A program made the translations under genes and the position numbers. The notes under the pieces were generated by a model, which had not been told where the DNA came from, did no database searches, and was given only the letters and a program-made list of their open reading frames with translations. Shown here piece by piece: positions 1-9,990 of a stretch of DNA of 30,392 bases. This DNA comes from Lasiosphaeris hirsuta (lineage: Eukaryota; Ascomycota; Sordariomycetes; Sordariales; Lasiosphaeriaceae): NCBI GenBank assembly GCA_030549175.1, contig JAUKUA010000011.1, positions 1-30,392 on the forward strand, written 5' to 3'. How positions within the stretch are numbered: the stretch's first letter is position 1; each line of letters opens with the position of its first letter.

Positions 1-553
1 CCCGTCGCCTTGGTCAACCCTCAAGCGCACCGGGTTCCCTCTCGAGTCTTATTATGGGGGGTCACGGGCGCCAAGGTGGCCGCCGGGGCCTTTTCCTTGT
101 TGTCCTGTGCCTCCTCTCCCCGGTCCCCGTCCGAGGTCACGGTCGGATCGCGGTGGTGTGGTGACCCCACGGGTCCCTCGTGCGGCTCGCACCTCAGCAT
201 CAGCCCCGGCTCCCCCAGCTCCCACCTAGGCACCCTGAATGGCCCGTTCACAAGATGAGCCAATGTGACTCCCTGGCCGCGATCCTGCCATCACGGAACC
301 GAATGCTATCATAGGTCTGCGAAGATCAAGCTGCCGATTGGGAAGGTTGTTCGACCTAGCCTCGCTGCCTCGAGTCGAGCCAAGTAGCATTGCAGCTGTG
401 GGACGCGCTTTACACCGAAAGCGTCTCTGTTTACCTTCCAGAACTCGTCAAGGCCCGAAATGGGACAAGTCGATGATTGCGGCATGGTTCGACCGTGTTG
501 GAGATCAAGCCGTGGCATAAAAAGAGTCGGGGTTTCCGCCTCTCTGGAAATAG
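1..553. other. Region with no supported gene
   Basis: GC-rich sequence with short overlapping open frames on both strands, none with a recognisable domain, splice pattern or signal peptide. The 3' part should hold the promoter and 5' leader of the metalloprotease gene. No RNA gene or repeat is seen. Confidence 0.5.
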
Positions 554-1647
554 ATGACAACCATCTCCTCGATATTAGCCATCTGCGCCTGTGCAATCTA
601 CTCTGCTTATATCGTCCCCAGTCTTCTATTGGTCTGCCCTACGGCGCTCTACCGTAGCCATCATGCGTTCATCCCGCTCGCCATCGCGGCCTTGACGGCC
701 CCCTCGGCATTCGCGGCCACCCTCGCCGTCCGTCCCACCTTCGGATGCGGAACCCGGGAGCCGACTGCCGCCCAGATCAAGATTACCGAGAAGCTTGCCG
801 CGTATGAGGAAGCCGCCGGCCTCAACAACCCAAGCTCCTTCATGGCTCGCCAGGCCGTGAACGCTACCATCAACGTCGATGTTTACTTTCACGTTGTGGC
901 CGCATCCACCGCCCTCACCGATGGCTATCTGACAGTACGTACAGCACCCCTAAAACCCCCGAGACAGCTCGACACCGCTAACGCGGTAAATAAACAGACC
1001 AAGATGGTGGCAGATCAGTTCAAGGTCCTGCAGGACACTTTTGGGCCTGAAGGCTTCACCTTCACCCTCAAGGGCACCGACTGGACCATCAACAAGAGCT
1101 GGGCCGACGACGGCGCCGAGCTGGCGATGAAGAAGGCGCTCCGCAAGGGCACCTACCGCACCCTCAATGTCTACTTCACCCGGACGCTGGGCGGCAACTT
1201 TGGCTACTGCTACTTCCCCACCACCGTCACCACCGGCTCTGACGACTTCTACCTTGACGGCTGCAGCATCCTCTACACCACGGTCCCCGGCGGCAGCGCA
1301 ACCAACTACAACCTCGGCTACACCGTCACGCACGAGGTCGGCCACTGGTTTGGTCTGTACCACACCTTCCAGGGCGGCTGCACCGGCAGCGGCGACTTCG
1401 TCTCGGATACCCCCGCCCAGGCGAGCTCGACCAGCGGGTGCCCGACCGGCCGCGACTCGTGCCCTAGCCAGGCCGGTCTGGACCCTATCCACAACTTTAT
1501 GGATTACTCTTATGAGTGAGTTTGATTCCATCCTGAGCAAAGAATAGTGTGGCTGACATTGTTGGTAGTACTTGCTACACTGAGTTCACGGCCGGCCAGA
1601 AGACGCGCATCAACACCTACTTCACTCAGTACCGCGCCAACAAGTAA
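554..1647 (+). CDS. Secreted zinc metalloprotease, peptidase family M43 (MEP1/ulilysin-like)
   Basis: Extracellular metalloendopeptidase that cleaves proteins outside the cell. Model: exons 554-934, 998-1515 and 1569-1647; introns 935-997 (63 bases, GTACGT donor, CTAAC branch) and 1516-1568 (53 bases, GTGAGT donor, CTGAC branch). The spliced frame has 325 codons. The zinc site HEVGHWFGLYH (HExxHxxGxxH) starts near residue 239, and the metzincin Met-turn MDYSYD near residue 295 is created across the second intron. A hydrophobic stretch ending in SAFAA just after base 665 is clearly the signal peptide, but it is preceded by about 37 unusual residues if translation starts at 554. The natural-looking start ATG at 663 (AGCCATCATG) is one frame off from the signal peptide, so the true start is probably 663 with one base missing a few codons later. 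From there the protein would be about 289 residues, usual for fungal M43 enzymes. The family call is firm; the start is not. Confidence 0.88.
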
Positions 1648-2012
1648 ATTTGACTTGGATGCATTGGTAGAGGATGGAGGTGGGAAGTTGGATATGAACA
1701 TGTACATTTCCAGGGGCCACGGCTCTGATTGGGTCCGGGGGCGCCCCTTATTTTCCTTAGTCTCATGAAGCATGACGGGGCATGATTGGGTGAGAGAGAG
1801 AGCAATGGATCTCGTTTGTATTAGACTCGAAAGGTGGTCGCTTGCGCGCGCGCGGGGCGGTTCAGCATTTTATAAAGGATATTACCTAAAGACGTGGTTG
1901 CCCCCCTCCCTCTGAACTCGCCCCAGTGATTACTGATACGCACCCATCTGATTTTGCTCGTGTACCTTGCATTCGGGTTCCCGAGACGATGCGGTGGGAC
2001 TCGGTTTCTTTT

Positions 2013-2041
2013 GGGGGGGTTTTTTTTTGGGGGGGGGGGGG
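2013..2041. repeat. G7-T9-G13 homopolymer block
   Basis: Consecutive runs of 7 G, 9 T and 13 G. It lies about 370 bases downstream of the metalloprotease stop codon. Such runs are unstable in replication and error-prone in sequencing, so the run lengths should not be trusted. Confidence 0.9.
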
Positions 2042-3367
2042 ATGGCGCTGGGTCAATCGGGATTGCTGCAGCAGGAATCGGTGATTGGCGTTGTGGACAT
2101 GTGGATTAATTCCCCCTCCCCAAGGCCAAGGCGCGCCGCGGATTGGGGGGTTCGTAAGGGTCTGCCTGCCCCGGTTGTGTGCAGCGGCTGGTGTGCATTG
2201 GCGTTGGGGTGCTATGCCGAGAGGGGAGGCGTTGGCCGGTGATGGGACGCCACTTTTTCGCTACGGTGGTTTTGTCCAATACGCCCCCCTTACGTGCGAT
2301 TTGTCGCGTGTCGGTGAGAGTTGGTTGTGGTGCTGTGGGGGTTGTGTTTGGAGGGGGGAACTTCATGATGGGGATGGGTGGGATTTGGGACCGGAGGGTT
2401 TATTTGCATGGGACTTTGTGCATTGTGCATTGGACGGTGATTGAATTGGTTCTGGCGGAAGCGCGTCGTCGGGGGTGAGTTCGCGATGTGTGTCGTGACG
2501 TAGCTTCATATCTGGAGCCGTCTTCAATAATCGGTGTTTGAGGATCGGGATACTTGCCCATCATGGCCCCTTCCCACCGTGCAAGGGAATTCATGTCACA
2601 ATCAGCACAGTTCCCAAACCTACGTAAAGTCCCATTTTCTTAGCACTTGCCAAGAACGCAGGGTAGGGATTGATGCTGTTTTAGACTTTTTTGGCACTGC
2701 AGAGTTTGGGGAGAATCTAGTATCTTCCGTCTTGACTAGATCCCGAGAAAATAATATGACGTCTGAAGAAAGAAGGAAATTGGAGATTCATGACACGTCG
2801 AGGAGATGAAAGGATTGATAAATCGACGTGAAGTGCTGACAGCCTGGGTTTTGTAACGAAGGACACAGAATGGCTTAACCTCAAATAGTAGTCCTAGTCG
2901 CGTGCCTCGGATAAATCGCTGGCATGCGGGAAAGCCTGTCCCATGCAAGATTCTCGCAACCCGATAGGCAGTACTACATGCCCCGCGATGTATAAGTCGA
3001 TGAATAACGCTCGTCTTACCAAGATAACCCCGGTCATCACGCGGCCCGCAGCTACTACTACTACTATCCATCAAAGAGCTGACAAATATTCTGACTCAAT
3101 GGAGGAAAACCGACTCAACCCCCCATGCCAGTGAGATTCACATCATACGGACTGTGGACTGCATCTGAGAGCATGTTGGCGCCGGCCGAGGCCGATGCTC
3201 TGCGGCCTTTATCGACTCACCGACACTCCCAATACGCTCCGGTGCATACGGTAGTCGAATTTACGGTCGGGCCTGCGGTTACACGGGTGTCGCTCGTGTC
3301 GTTGCGAGAAGCCGGTGCTGTGACTTATGCATCAGTTACATGAACGGCTACATGGACGGCCGATACT

Positions 3368-3384
3368 GGCTCTCGACGAGAGCC
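3368..3384. repeat. Perfect 8-bp palindrome with one central base
   Basis: GGCTCTCG and its exact complement CGAGAGCC are separated by a single A. It could form a tight cruciform or be a dimeric protein-binding site; no gene start lies nearby to choose between these. Confidence 0.7.
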
Positions 3385-3584
3385 GGGGCGGCAATGGCCC
3401 ACCAACGAGGGGGGACTAGAGCCAGACATTGCTTCTGCAGCCTGCGCCGAATCCAGCTCAGGCTGAAAGCGTGATAGAATACGCTCACACCCATCTCGGA
3501 GAGGTTCATGATAACAAAATAGAGGCTGCGGTCGACGTGTGGCATTGTTTTAGGTGGCGACTCGCTGGCGGGATCTTGCGCCGG

Positions 3585-3600
3585 CACCTAGTTCTAGGTG
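3585..3600. repeat. Perfect 7-bp palindrome with a two-base centre
   Basis: CACCTAG and CTAGGTG flank TT. It lies about 200 bases from the palindrome at 3368-3384, in a stretch without a supported gene. Confidence 0.65.
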
Positions 3601-4275
3601 ATAGCGGGATTTGCTTGGTAATACGAGCAAGCCGGTCGATGGAGCGTCTGATCGGAAATCATTTGGTCGTCGACTGCTGGTTGGATTCGCGATACTAGAA
3701 GCCGTTGGGAGCAGAGAAATGGGCGGCGTCCAAGGCTGCGATGGCGGTTAAAGTGTCATTGCCAGTGTCGAACCTGACATTGAAATCAAACGCGCAGGCT
3801 GTAGGCAACGTTGGCACATTGGCAGAGTGGCACGCCGGACACGTTCTGCTGGCAAGTTGCGGCAGACAGGAAATTGGGCTAGAGTGGTTGGCGGTGTGGC
3901 TCCTAGGTCTGCAGTTCGCGTATGCGTATACACACTAGCAGCCCAGTAATTAATATGGGCCCCCCATCAGCCGTGAGGCGGCTGTGAAGTCTTTGTGATC
4001 CGACGACAAACGCAGATCGTGCCAGGGGTCTGCTCTGTCGTTCCTGCCCTAGTCAAGAGGACAGAGCATAGCGAGGTCGTTTCTGTGCGACAGCCGCGGT
4101 CGCCCCCCCCCTCCACGCTACTTCTTTCCTTATTGTCCACTGCTCGAGCCCCTTGGCCCTTGCTGCTGGCTTGCGTCAAAGGATGAAGGATGCAAATTAC
4201 CGCAACGCCCTGTCGAAAAAACGCCGTATAAGTGCTAGACGACGTCAGTGCACCGCTAAAATAAGGTGCTTACGA

Positions 4276-4319
4276 CATACGGGGTTAACATGACCACCTA
4301 GCCTCGACCGCCCCGTATG
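4276..4319. repeat. Inverted repeat, about 13-bp arms with one bulge
   Basis: CATACGGGG (4276-4284) pairs exactly with CCCCGTATG (4311-4319). The pairing continues outward for about four more base pairs if one C is bulged (ACGA with TCGT). The loop is 26 bases. It might be a regulatory inverted site or the remnant of a small element; no target-site duplication was seen. Confidence 0.5.
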
Positions 4320-4721
4320 CTCGTCACCATGATCCGGAGTTTCGGCTGCACCGGCAGACGACTGCACAGGCGCGGGGGACTAACCGTTTATTAGTTGGAA
4401 TGGCGTTGCAGTCTGCAACGTCGCTCCGGTGTCAAGCTTTTATCCCTTGCAAAGGTCACTGAGACATGTTGTGCCCAATGTCCTCATGACGCAAGGATCT
4501 TCCTCCGGCATCAACTGATGCCAGCCAGCCAGGCCTGATTCCTTTGCGGCTATGTGCGCGCACTATTGGCTCGGTCGCTCTGTTTTCCTTTCTTCGAAGA
4601 TCAGCTCGGGCAAAGCTGTTGTACGCCTTACGGTGGACATGCGCGGTCCAATCAGGCAGTGGCCCAGCTGCCGGTTCAGCATGCTGTTAAACCGCCACCA
4701 CCCCCCTCCGTCCCTCCCCTC

Positions 4722-4730
4722 CATGGTATA
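4722..4730 (+). promoter_or_regulatory. TATA-like element upstream of the coiled-coil gene
   Basis: GGTATAATG lies about 85 bases before the ATG at 4813, a plausible core-promoter distance for a fungal gene. The call rests on position and composition only. Confidence 0.3.
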
Positions 4731-4812
4731 ATGGGAGAGTGATTGCAAATCGTAGACATCTTTCCATCCCTCACTCAGCCTCCGAAAGATTCGCCCAAAG
4801 CAAACAAACAAC

Positions 4813-5513
4813 ATGGTGGCATCCACACTCTGGCAAAGTAAGACAGCAGCGCCCATGCTCCCCGGGGGACCCCTCCAACCCGGGCCGTTTCGCTGCGGCA
4901 CCAAGCTCGGCGAGGCCGCGCGATTCCAGCAGGCCTGCCGGGACCTCGACACACTGAGGAAAAACTACCGTGAGTACCATTCCCCTCTTTCCTTCTCGTG
5001 CCGTGCCTAGGCACCGAGACGACAGACTGACCCCGTCCCAGGCCAAAGCCTCGAGAGCCAAATCAGCCAGCTCGAGAGGGAGCTGAAAGGCGTCCGGAAT
5101 CAGCGCGAGAAGAGGACCGTGTCGGCGGCCAGAGCCCGCAAGAATCGCATCAGGAAGTCGCTGTCGCACCTCCCCGCCGGACTGAACCTGACGCTGGGGG
5201 GTGAGGCCATGTCCCAACAGGGTGGCGGGGCATCTTCGCATTTCGTCGACAGGCGGGGGAGCGTCCCGGCCATGATGACAGATTCACCCGGGACGAGACG
5301 TCGTCGGCGAGTGACTCGGACGGCGTTGCGTCTCCGCGGTCGGGTTTGGTCGCGCCAGCGAGGGTGGTTGACGGCGTCCAGAGTCGCGGGGATAGCGACG
5401 TGAATGGGTTGTGCTCGGCGCTAGAGGGCTTGAGCTCGCGAAGCGTCCTGGATGAGGAGGTTCAGGTTGAGAACGAGGAGGCCATGTCGCCCAAGAGGCG
5501 TGGGACGGTTTAA
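4813..5513 (+). CDS. Coiled-coil protein of unknown function, frame broken in a G run
   Basis: Exon 1 runs from ATG 4813 to 4969. Intron 4970-5041 (72 bases) has a GTGAGT donor, CTGAC branch and CCCAG acceptor. Exon 2 starts at 5042. After splicing, a charged helical region (DLDTLRKNYRQ, then ESQISQLERELKGVRNQ) predicts a coiled coil, followed by a basic stretch SAARARKNRIRKSL. This recalls a DNA-binding or bZIP-like arrangement, but the bZIP spacing of Asn and Arg is not met, so no function is assigned. The exon-2 frame ends at a TGA at 5401-5403. Another frame takes over at about 5290 as a serine/acid-rich tail (DETSSASDSDG) and continues to a TAA at 5511-5513. The switch falls in CCCGGGAC, where one extra G would join the two halves. 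Either the gene has a one-base deletion or the sequence has a homopolymer error. Confidence 0.6.
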
Positions 5514-6428
5514 CATTCATTTTTTTTTTCCTCTTCAAGCGCACGACACTTGCTCCGTCCGGGAATATGCCGCCCACCGGCCGGGGTCTAATAGTAATGA
5601 AGTCTTCGACATGTTGGCCACCGCCTTCAGCCGCAGGCCTCGCTTCTCATAAAAAAGTGTTGTCCCCGTCATAGTGTGACCTTGATGGCACGAGAGACGG
5701 ACGGTCTTTGGCCCGAGACATCAACAGAGGTTGAGCAGGGATTACTCGATTGGATCGACTCCCGATCGAACCGTGCCGCGCACCCGTGCTTCGACACCCC
5801 GGTTTTGCCTCTCCTAATTTGATACCGACTCTCGCCAACTCGATCGAATCTTGTTTCATGTCTCGGAGCTGTGGTCGGAAAACATCATAGGGTCGTTCTT
5901 GTTTCGATATGGTCTGGGTCTTGGCACTGAATGTGTTCTACCTTGTCGCGTTGCTTGTTAGGCTCAACTGGGCGTCTTATTTGGTTTTTAGCTTGGGGCC
6001 CCGACGCCATTCCAGCCTAGGAGCCCGGATTTAGCGGGCGTAGAGTAAAGGGGGCCAACGCAGTTGTGTCCAGCCACGGAGCAACTTGGATTTCTGTCTG
6101 TGATAACCCGCTATTCTAATTGCTTCAATCATGATATCTTCCTGTTACCTATTCACGGCTTCTTGTTGCTTGCACAATCATCTGTTGTACTATGCACCCT
6201 TTCTCATCAATGATCAACTGAGTCCTTGCAACTTACATCCCTCAATTCAAGCCCCCTAAAAGGCGCATGACTCGTAACATGTTACTCAAGGTTTAGTCTT
6301 TGAAATGGATACATATGTCTGTTCGGCTCCATTTTGCTGCCATCTTACTCCACTTAGACTGCCAGAGGCTATCGGTGACCCAATGGTCAGGCTCAGCAGA
6401 CTCAAATCCCATCAAGCGAAAGCATTCA
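5514..6428. other. Intergenic region, nothing recognised
   Basis: Somewhat more AT-rich than its surroundings, with stops in all frames. It should contain the 3' end of the coiled-coil gene transcript. No RNA gene, repeat or conserved peptide is visible. Confidence 0.5.
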
Positions 6429-6505
6429 GCGCCTGTGGTCTAGCGGCTAGGATTCAACCATTCCAAGGTTGAGAGGGGGGAGGGGCTCGATTCCTCTTGA
6501 CGCAT
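6429..6505 (+). pseudogene. tRNA-Gly(UCC)-like pseudogene with mismatched acceptor halves
   Basis: An A box (TGGTCTAGCGG, 6436-6446) and B box (GGCTCGATTCC, 6484-6494) are present. The anticodon arm is perfect: CAACC, loop ATTCCAA, GGTTG, giving anticodon UCC (glycine). The 5' acceptor half (GCGCCTG) does not pair well with the 3' half (TTGACGC), which would instead pair exactly with GCGTCAA, the 5' acceptor of the related gene at 19766-19699. The variable region has a 5-7 base G-rich expansion. A T run follows (TTCTTTTTGC) as a possible Pol III terminator. The 3' flank word GCATTCTTTTTGCT also follows the 19.7-kb gene, so the two are duplicates. It is probably a non-functional chimera. Confidence 0.6.
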
Positions 6506-7506
6506 TCTTTTTGCTATTTTGGAATTTCCCCCGGCCTTCGGTGGTTTGACAATTGTTTTTGGCAACTCATTGGCATTCTTTTCGTAGTTGTAGAGCCTAG
6601 CGCGGTGGCAATGCGAAATCGAAACCCCATGAGGTTCCCCTTATTTTGCTCGGCACACGCGCCTTATATCAAGCACTTTCCAAATGTGTAATGCAGTTAT
6701 GTATCGAAAACTTCAGGTTGCGGGCTATGCACTGTTGACGTCGTATGAGTCGTAAGTTGGACGTTTAGCTCTCCGTTTATTATCTGCGGTGAGAAGAGGT
6801 GCCACATCGCCACCAACTCTGCCCATTCAGCAGCGTTGAAATCACATTTGACGTGATAGACAGTGGGCTCCGAGGCACGTCAGCGCATCCGACATGCGCC
6901 TTGGGCGCTTCCCTCTTTTATACGGTCTCGGCTGACTGACGTTCGGCTCTGCCAATCGAAGAACTTGCACCACGCTCAGTCAAGAAATGGAAGCGAGTTG
7001 TGTGATGCACACATGCGCTGCATGTCGCATGCATCACGCCCTCGGTCCTGGGACATCATGCCCGAACAGGGAATGGAGCTTGTGGCCCCCATGATACATC
7101 TCGTGGAATCTCTCGACGCGGCATATCCCGATTGGACATCCGCGGTTATATATGTCCTAGCCATTGATGTACTTGCAGGATGGAAGGTGAAGATGGAGAC
7201 CAACCTTCTTTTAGGCAGAATGCTACTTTGGGAGATGCAGTAACCGAAGTTGGGGAAGCGAAGGATCACCAAGGGGCGAATTGTGAGCTCTCTAGATGAA
7301 ACTAAGATATCTTTACCTTTGGACTTGAAATACCTTACACCCGTACTACGGAACAAGCCATTAACGAAACTTGCTTCATTGGTACTGGGGCGCAAGGTTG
7401 AATCCGGCGGCACAGCTGTTTCGAGACGCAGCCAAGACCATATTGGCTGCCTATCTTTCCCTGGTAAAGTGGAACATTAGCGAATACCTAGGCTAAGCTA
7501 CCCAGA

Positions 7507-7545
7507 GGGATGTGCATCCTAGGGCACATCCTAGGGGCACATCCC
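7507..7545. repeat. Inverted repeat with an extra internal half-site
   Basis: GGGATGTGC (7507-7515) pairs exactly with GCACATCCC (7537-7545) across 21 bases, and the loop holds a further copy of the right-hand word (GCACATCC followed by TAGG). The words CACATCC and CCTAGG recur as near-direct repeats. It may be a small hairpin or a cluster of binding sites. Confidence 0.6.
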
Positions 7546-7800
7546 ACGGCCACATATCGTCAGTGCTGTGCCTCGATCCTCTGCGTGTCGACAGGGCTGG
7601 GTTCGACGCTGAACTCTGCAGGTGGTACGAATCCGCAAACGGCCTCCGCTACATCGCGGCCATAATTTAACCATGCAACCAGCTGGGAACCCTGTCCGAG
7701 ACCTAGCTCCCTGCCCCCGTCCCGCCGCACGAGATTATCCCCCCTATCCAGGTTGGGTCCGCTGGGGAGCAGCCAGGCTCAATCCCAAGAACCGAAATGC

Positions 7801-7816
7801 TGGTATTAATATATAC
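7801..7816 (+). promoter_or_regulatory. TATA-like element of the FAD-oxidoreductase pseudogene
   Basis: GGTATTAATATATACT lies about 65-80 bases before the ATG at 7881 and is followed by a pyrimidine-rich CTCT tract (about 7850-7875), a common fungal core-promoter layout. Confidence 0.4.
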
Positions 7817-7880
7817 TGCAGGGAGCCACCCGGGTCGAAGGCAATTGGCCTTCTCTCTCTCTCGCGTCGCTCTCTTCACC

Positions 7881-9233
7881 ATGGCTAGCACGGCCAGACT
7901 TGTGGCCGGCCTTCTGGCAGGCGCTTCCCTCACGGTGGTGCATGGCTTCCCGAGAGCATCTGCACTCGCATCATCACAAGAGATGTAGTCATTATCGTGG
8001 TGGTGCAAGTGGTTCGTATGCGGCTGTCCGGTTGAAGGAGGACTACAATAAAAGCATTGTCCTCGTCGAGAAAAGGGGCTGCTGGTATGAGCACCACTCG
8101 GGTCGACACTGACCCCCCTTCCAGGGCGGCCACGTCTCGACGTTCGACGATCCCGACACAGGGACACCCTTCGACTTCGGGTACAGAGCTTCAACGACTA
8201 TGGCCCAGCCCGCGCCTTCTTCCAGCGAATGAACGTAACGGTCGGTGTCGCTCCGCGAACGCCGCTAGTCTCGCGATTTGTCGACTTCCAGACGGGCCTG
8301 CCCGTTAACTTCACGTCCCCATCCGCCGCCGACCGACCGCCGCCCTGCAGAATTTCCTCAACGCCACGCAGGCGTACGAGGACTACCTGCTGCCGGGGTA
8401 CTGGAATTCCCGGCGCCCGACGACATCCCGCCGACTGCTGCTCCGTTCGGCGAGTTCGTGGAAGCAACATCCACGCCGCCGTTCTTCGAGGTGACAGGGC
8501 TAGGGTAGGCGACATGGTGAACGCGTTGACGATGTACGTGCGGGGCTTGGGCGCCGATGATCCGAGCCTTCCTCGGCCTCGGCAGCACCTTCACACCCAC
8601 CTCGCGCCGAAACCTCGAAATCACGATCTCCGACATCTCTACAACAGCACATCGCCAAACCAACGCACGCCTCGGCCACACGCTGTGGATCAAGCACCGG
8701 ACACGCTCATGCGCGTAAGCTACTCCTCGCTATCGAGCCCACCGCAGCCACAGCGTCCCTAGCCGCCGTCCTCGCCGCCTTCAGCTACCAGCGCGTCCAC
8801 GCCGGCATCGTCACCATCCTGCCCGCCAACACATCCCTGGTCAATACGCCGCGGCCGCCGCCCCGGCCAACTACCTCGCACTGCCGGCGCACCCGCCTTC
8901 AACGCGCGCTTTGACCATCGGCTCGGGGAATTTCCGCGTGCTGATGGTTGGAATGAGACGTTTGGCGTGGCCGAGGCGCAGCCTGGTGCGTGAGAACGTC
9001 GGCGCGCTCGTCGCGGCCGGGACGATTCCAGCTGCGAGTGCAAAAGTTGTGTTTAAGGCGTGGGCGGACCATGGTGCTATGCACATGCACGTGTCGGCTG
9101 CCGAGATCCGGCAAGGGTTCATCCAGAAGCTGTACGCCCTGCGACGTGGTGGACGGGGGGCGCGTTCAGCGTGCAGTTCCAAGCGGTGTTGTGGGCTTTT
9201 GATGATACCCTGTTGCCTAGGATTGTTGCGTGA
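7881..9233 (+). pseudogene. Secreted FAD-dependent amine-oxidase-type oxidoreductase, multiply frameshifted
   Basis: Begins with a signal peptide (MASTARLVAGLLAGASLTVV, from 7881), but that frame stops at 7986-7988. Pieces of a flavoenzyme follow in order in different frames: the FAD-binding Rossmann segment GGASGSYAAVRLKEDYN (from 7999), GGHVSTFDDPDTGTPFDFG (from 8125, after a likely intron with GTATGAGC donor, CTGAC branch and CCAG acceptor), a segment with FQRMNVTVGVAPRTP (from about 8208), EFPAPDDIP (near 8405), VSAAEIRQGF (near 9090) and a C-terminal piece WWTGGAFSVQFQAVLWAF ending at TGA 9231-9233. The order and motifs fit the FAD-dependent amine-oxidase superfamily, nearest in my recollection to beta-cyclopiazonate-dehydrogenase-like proteins; the substrate is unknown. 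At least five frame changes make a working protein impossible as written. Whether this is decay or sequence error is open. Confidence 0.75.
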
Positions 9234-9990
9234 GGTCGACGAGAGTCAGAGGTCGAATGCACGACGTAGTGCAGATGGGAGACTGTTGGAGTGGCAATAT
9301 GCTGTATTGCTACTATGGAGATGTAGGCTTGCACCTGCGCGAGGAAATAGGTGGTGGGCTGGAGCATAGGCCCGTTGGTCTGTGCAGGCGCGGCACCCTG
9401 TGTGTCTGTGCGCCTAGGAGTGCCCCAATCCCAACAGAAACACAGTCTACTACTTCAGGTGTGGTACCTGGCAGGAGTGGAGGGTCTCTGCCCTGATTTC
9501 AGGTTCTAACATTACTTGACATAGGCCCTTTCGGCACTGTGGATACCCATATGCGGAGATATTGCTAGTGAGCACTGAGGAAGGAGCGGCCGGGCATAAA
9601 GACTTTTAGCATTGCAACGATCATTAGGTATTACATATGATGTATCTACCACATTTCCACATCCCCGTTCATACACAACACAAACGGAAGAGAGAGACAC
9701 GAAAAGAAAAGGGGGGGGGGGGGGGGGGAAAGAGTAAACTGGCAAAAGCTCACCGGCCCAACCCCCTAGACGGCCCCTTTGGGGCGGGCTGGTGGAGGTG
9801 GTGGTTACCAAAATCCCCGGACGGATTTTACTCGAACATGAGTCGAACTTATGGCCTGGCGAATCAAGGTTAACGGAACTGGCGAGTCTAGTTGTCGTTG
9901 AGCTGGCACTCCTGCTGCTGGGCTATTGTTCCTCAGGACGGGGGTGTTATTTAGCACGGATCCGGACCTAATACATATACCCCCTCCCCC
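9234..9990. other. Region between the two convergent broken oxidoreductase genes
   Basis: Should hold the 3' ends of both neighbouring genes. It contains an 18-base G run (9711-9728) and a small hairpin-forming AAATCC/GGATTT pair near 9811-9829. No supported gene. Confidence 0.5.
9711..9728. repeat. Poly-G run of 18
   Basis: Eighteen consecutive G follow a purine-rich AGAGAGAC/GAAAAGAAAA stretch. The length is likely to be inaccurate in any assembly. Confidence 0.9.

Larger units (their letters stand above)
1648..4812. other. 3.2-kb gene-poor region with simple repeats and palindromes
   Basis: No open frame here shows a recognisable domain, signal peptide or paired splice sites. It contains a short GA run (about 1793-1803), a G7-T9-G13 tract (2013-2041), a short CTA-type run near 3052-3066, two perfect palindromes (3368-3384 and 3585-3600) and a bulged inverted repeat (4276-4319). 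Base composition is mixed, with no obvious AT-rich RIP-type island. A small or very decayed gene could be missed. Confidence 0.5.
6506..7880. other. Gene-poor region upstream of the FAD-oxidoreductase pseudogene
   Basis: Open frames of up to about 145 codons occur on both strands around 6860-7480, but their peptides match no family I recognise and lack splice or start context. A short inverted repeat cluster lies at 7507-7545 and a TATA-like sequence at 7801-7816. Confidence 0.45.

Noticed and set aside
3348..3587. Minus-strand peptide resembling a membrane-protein segment (LYFVIMNLSEMGVSVFYHAF)
   Set aside because: Only one helix-like stretch, no flanking conserved exons; not enough to call a relic of the rhodopsin-like family.
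4813..5200. bZIP transcription factor
   Set aside because: Basic stretch and coiled coil are present, but the coiled coil precedes the basic region and the Asn/Arg spacing of a bZIP is absent.
9800..9870. tRNA B-box-like sequence on the minus strand (AGTTCGACTCA)
   Set aside because: No A box at the right distance, no anticodon arm and no acceptor pairing.
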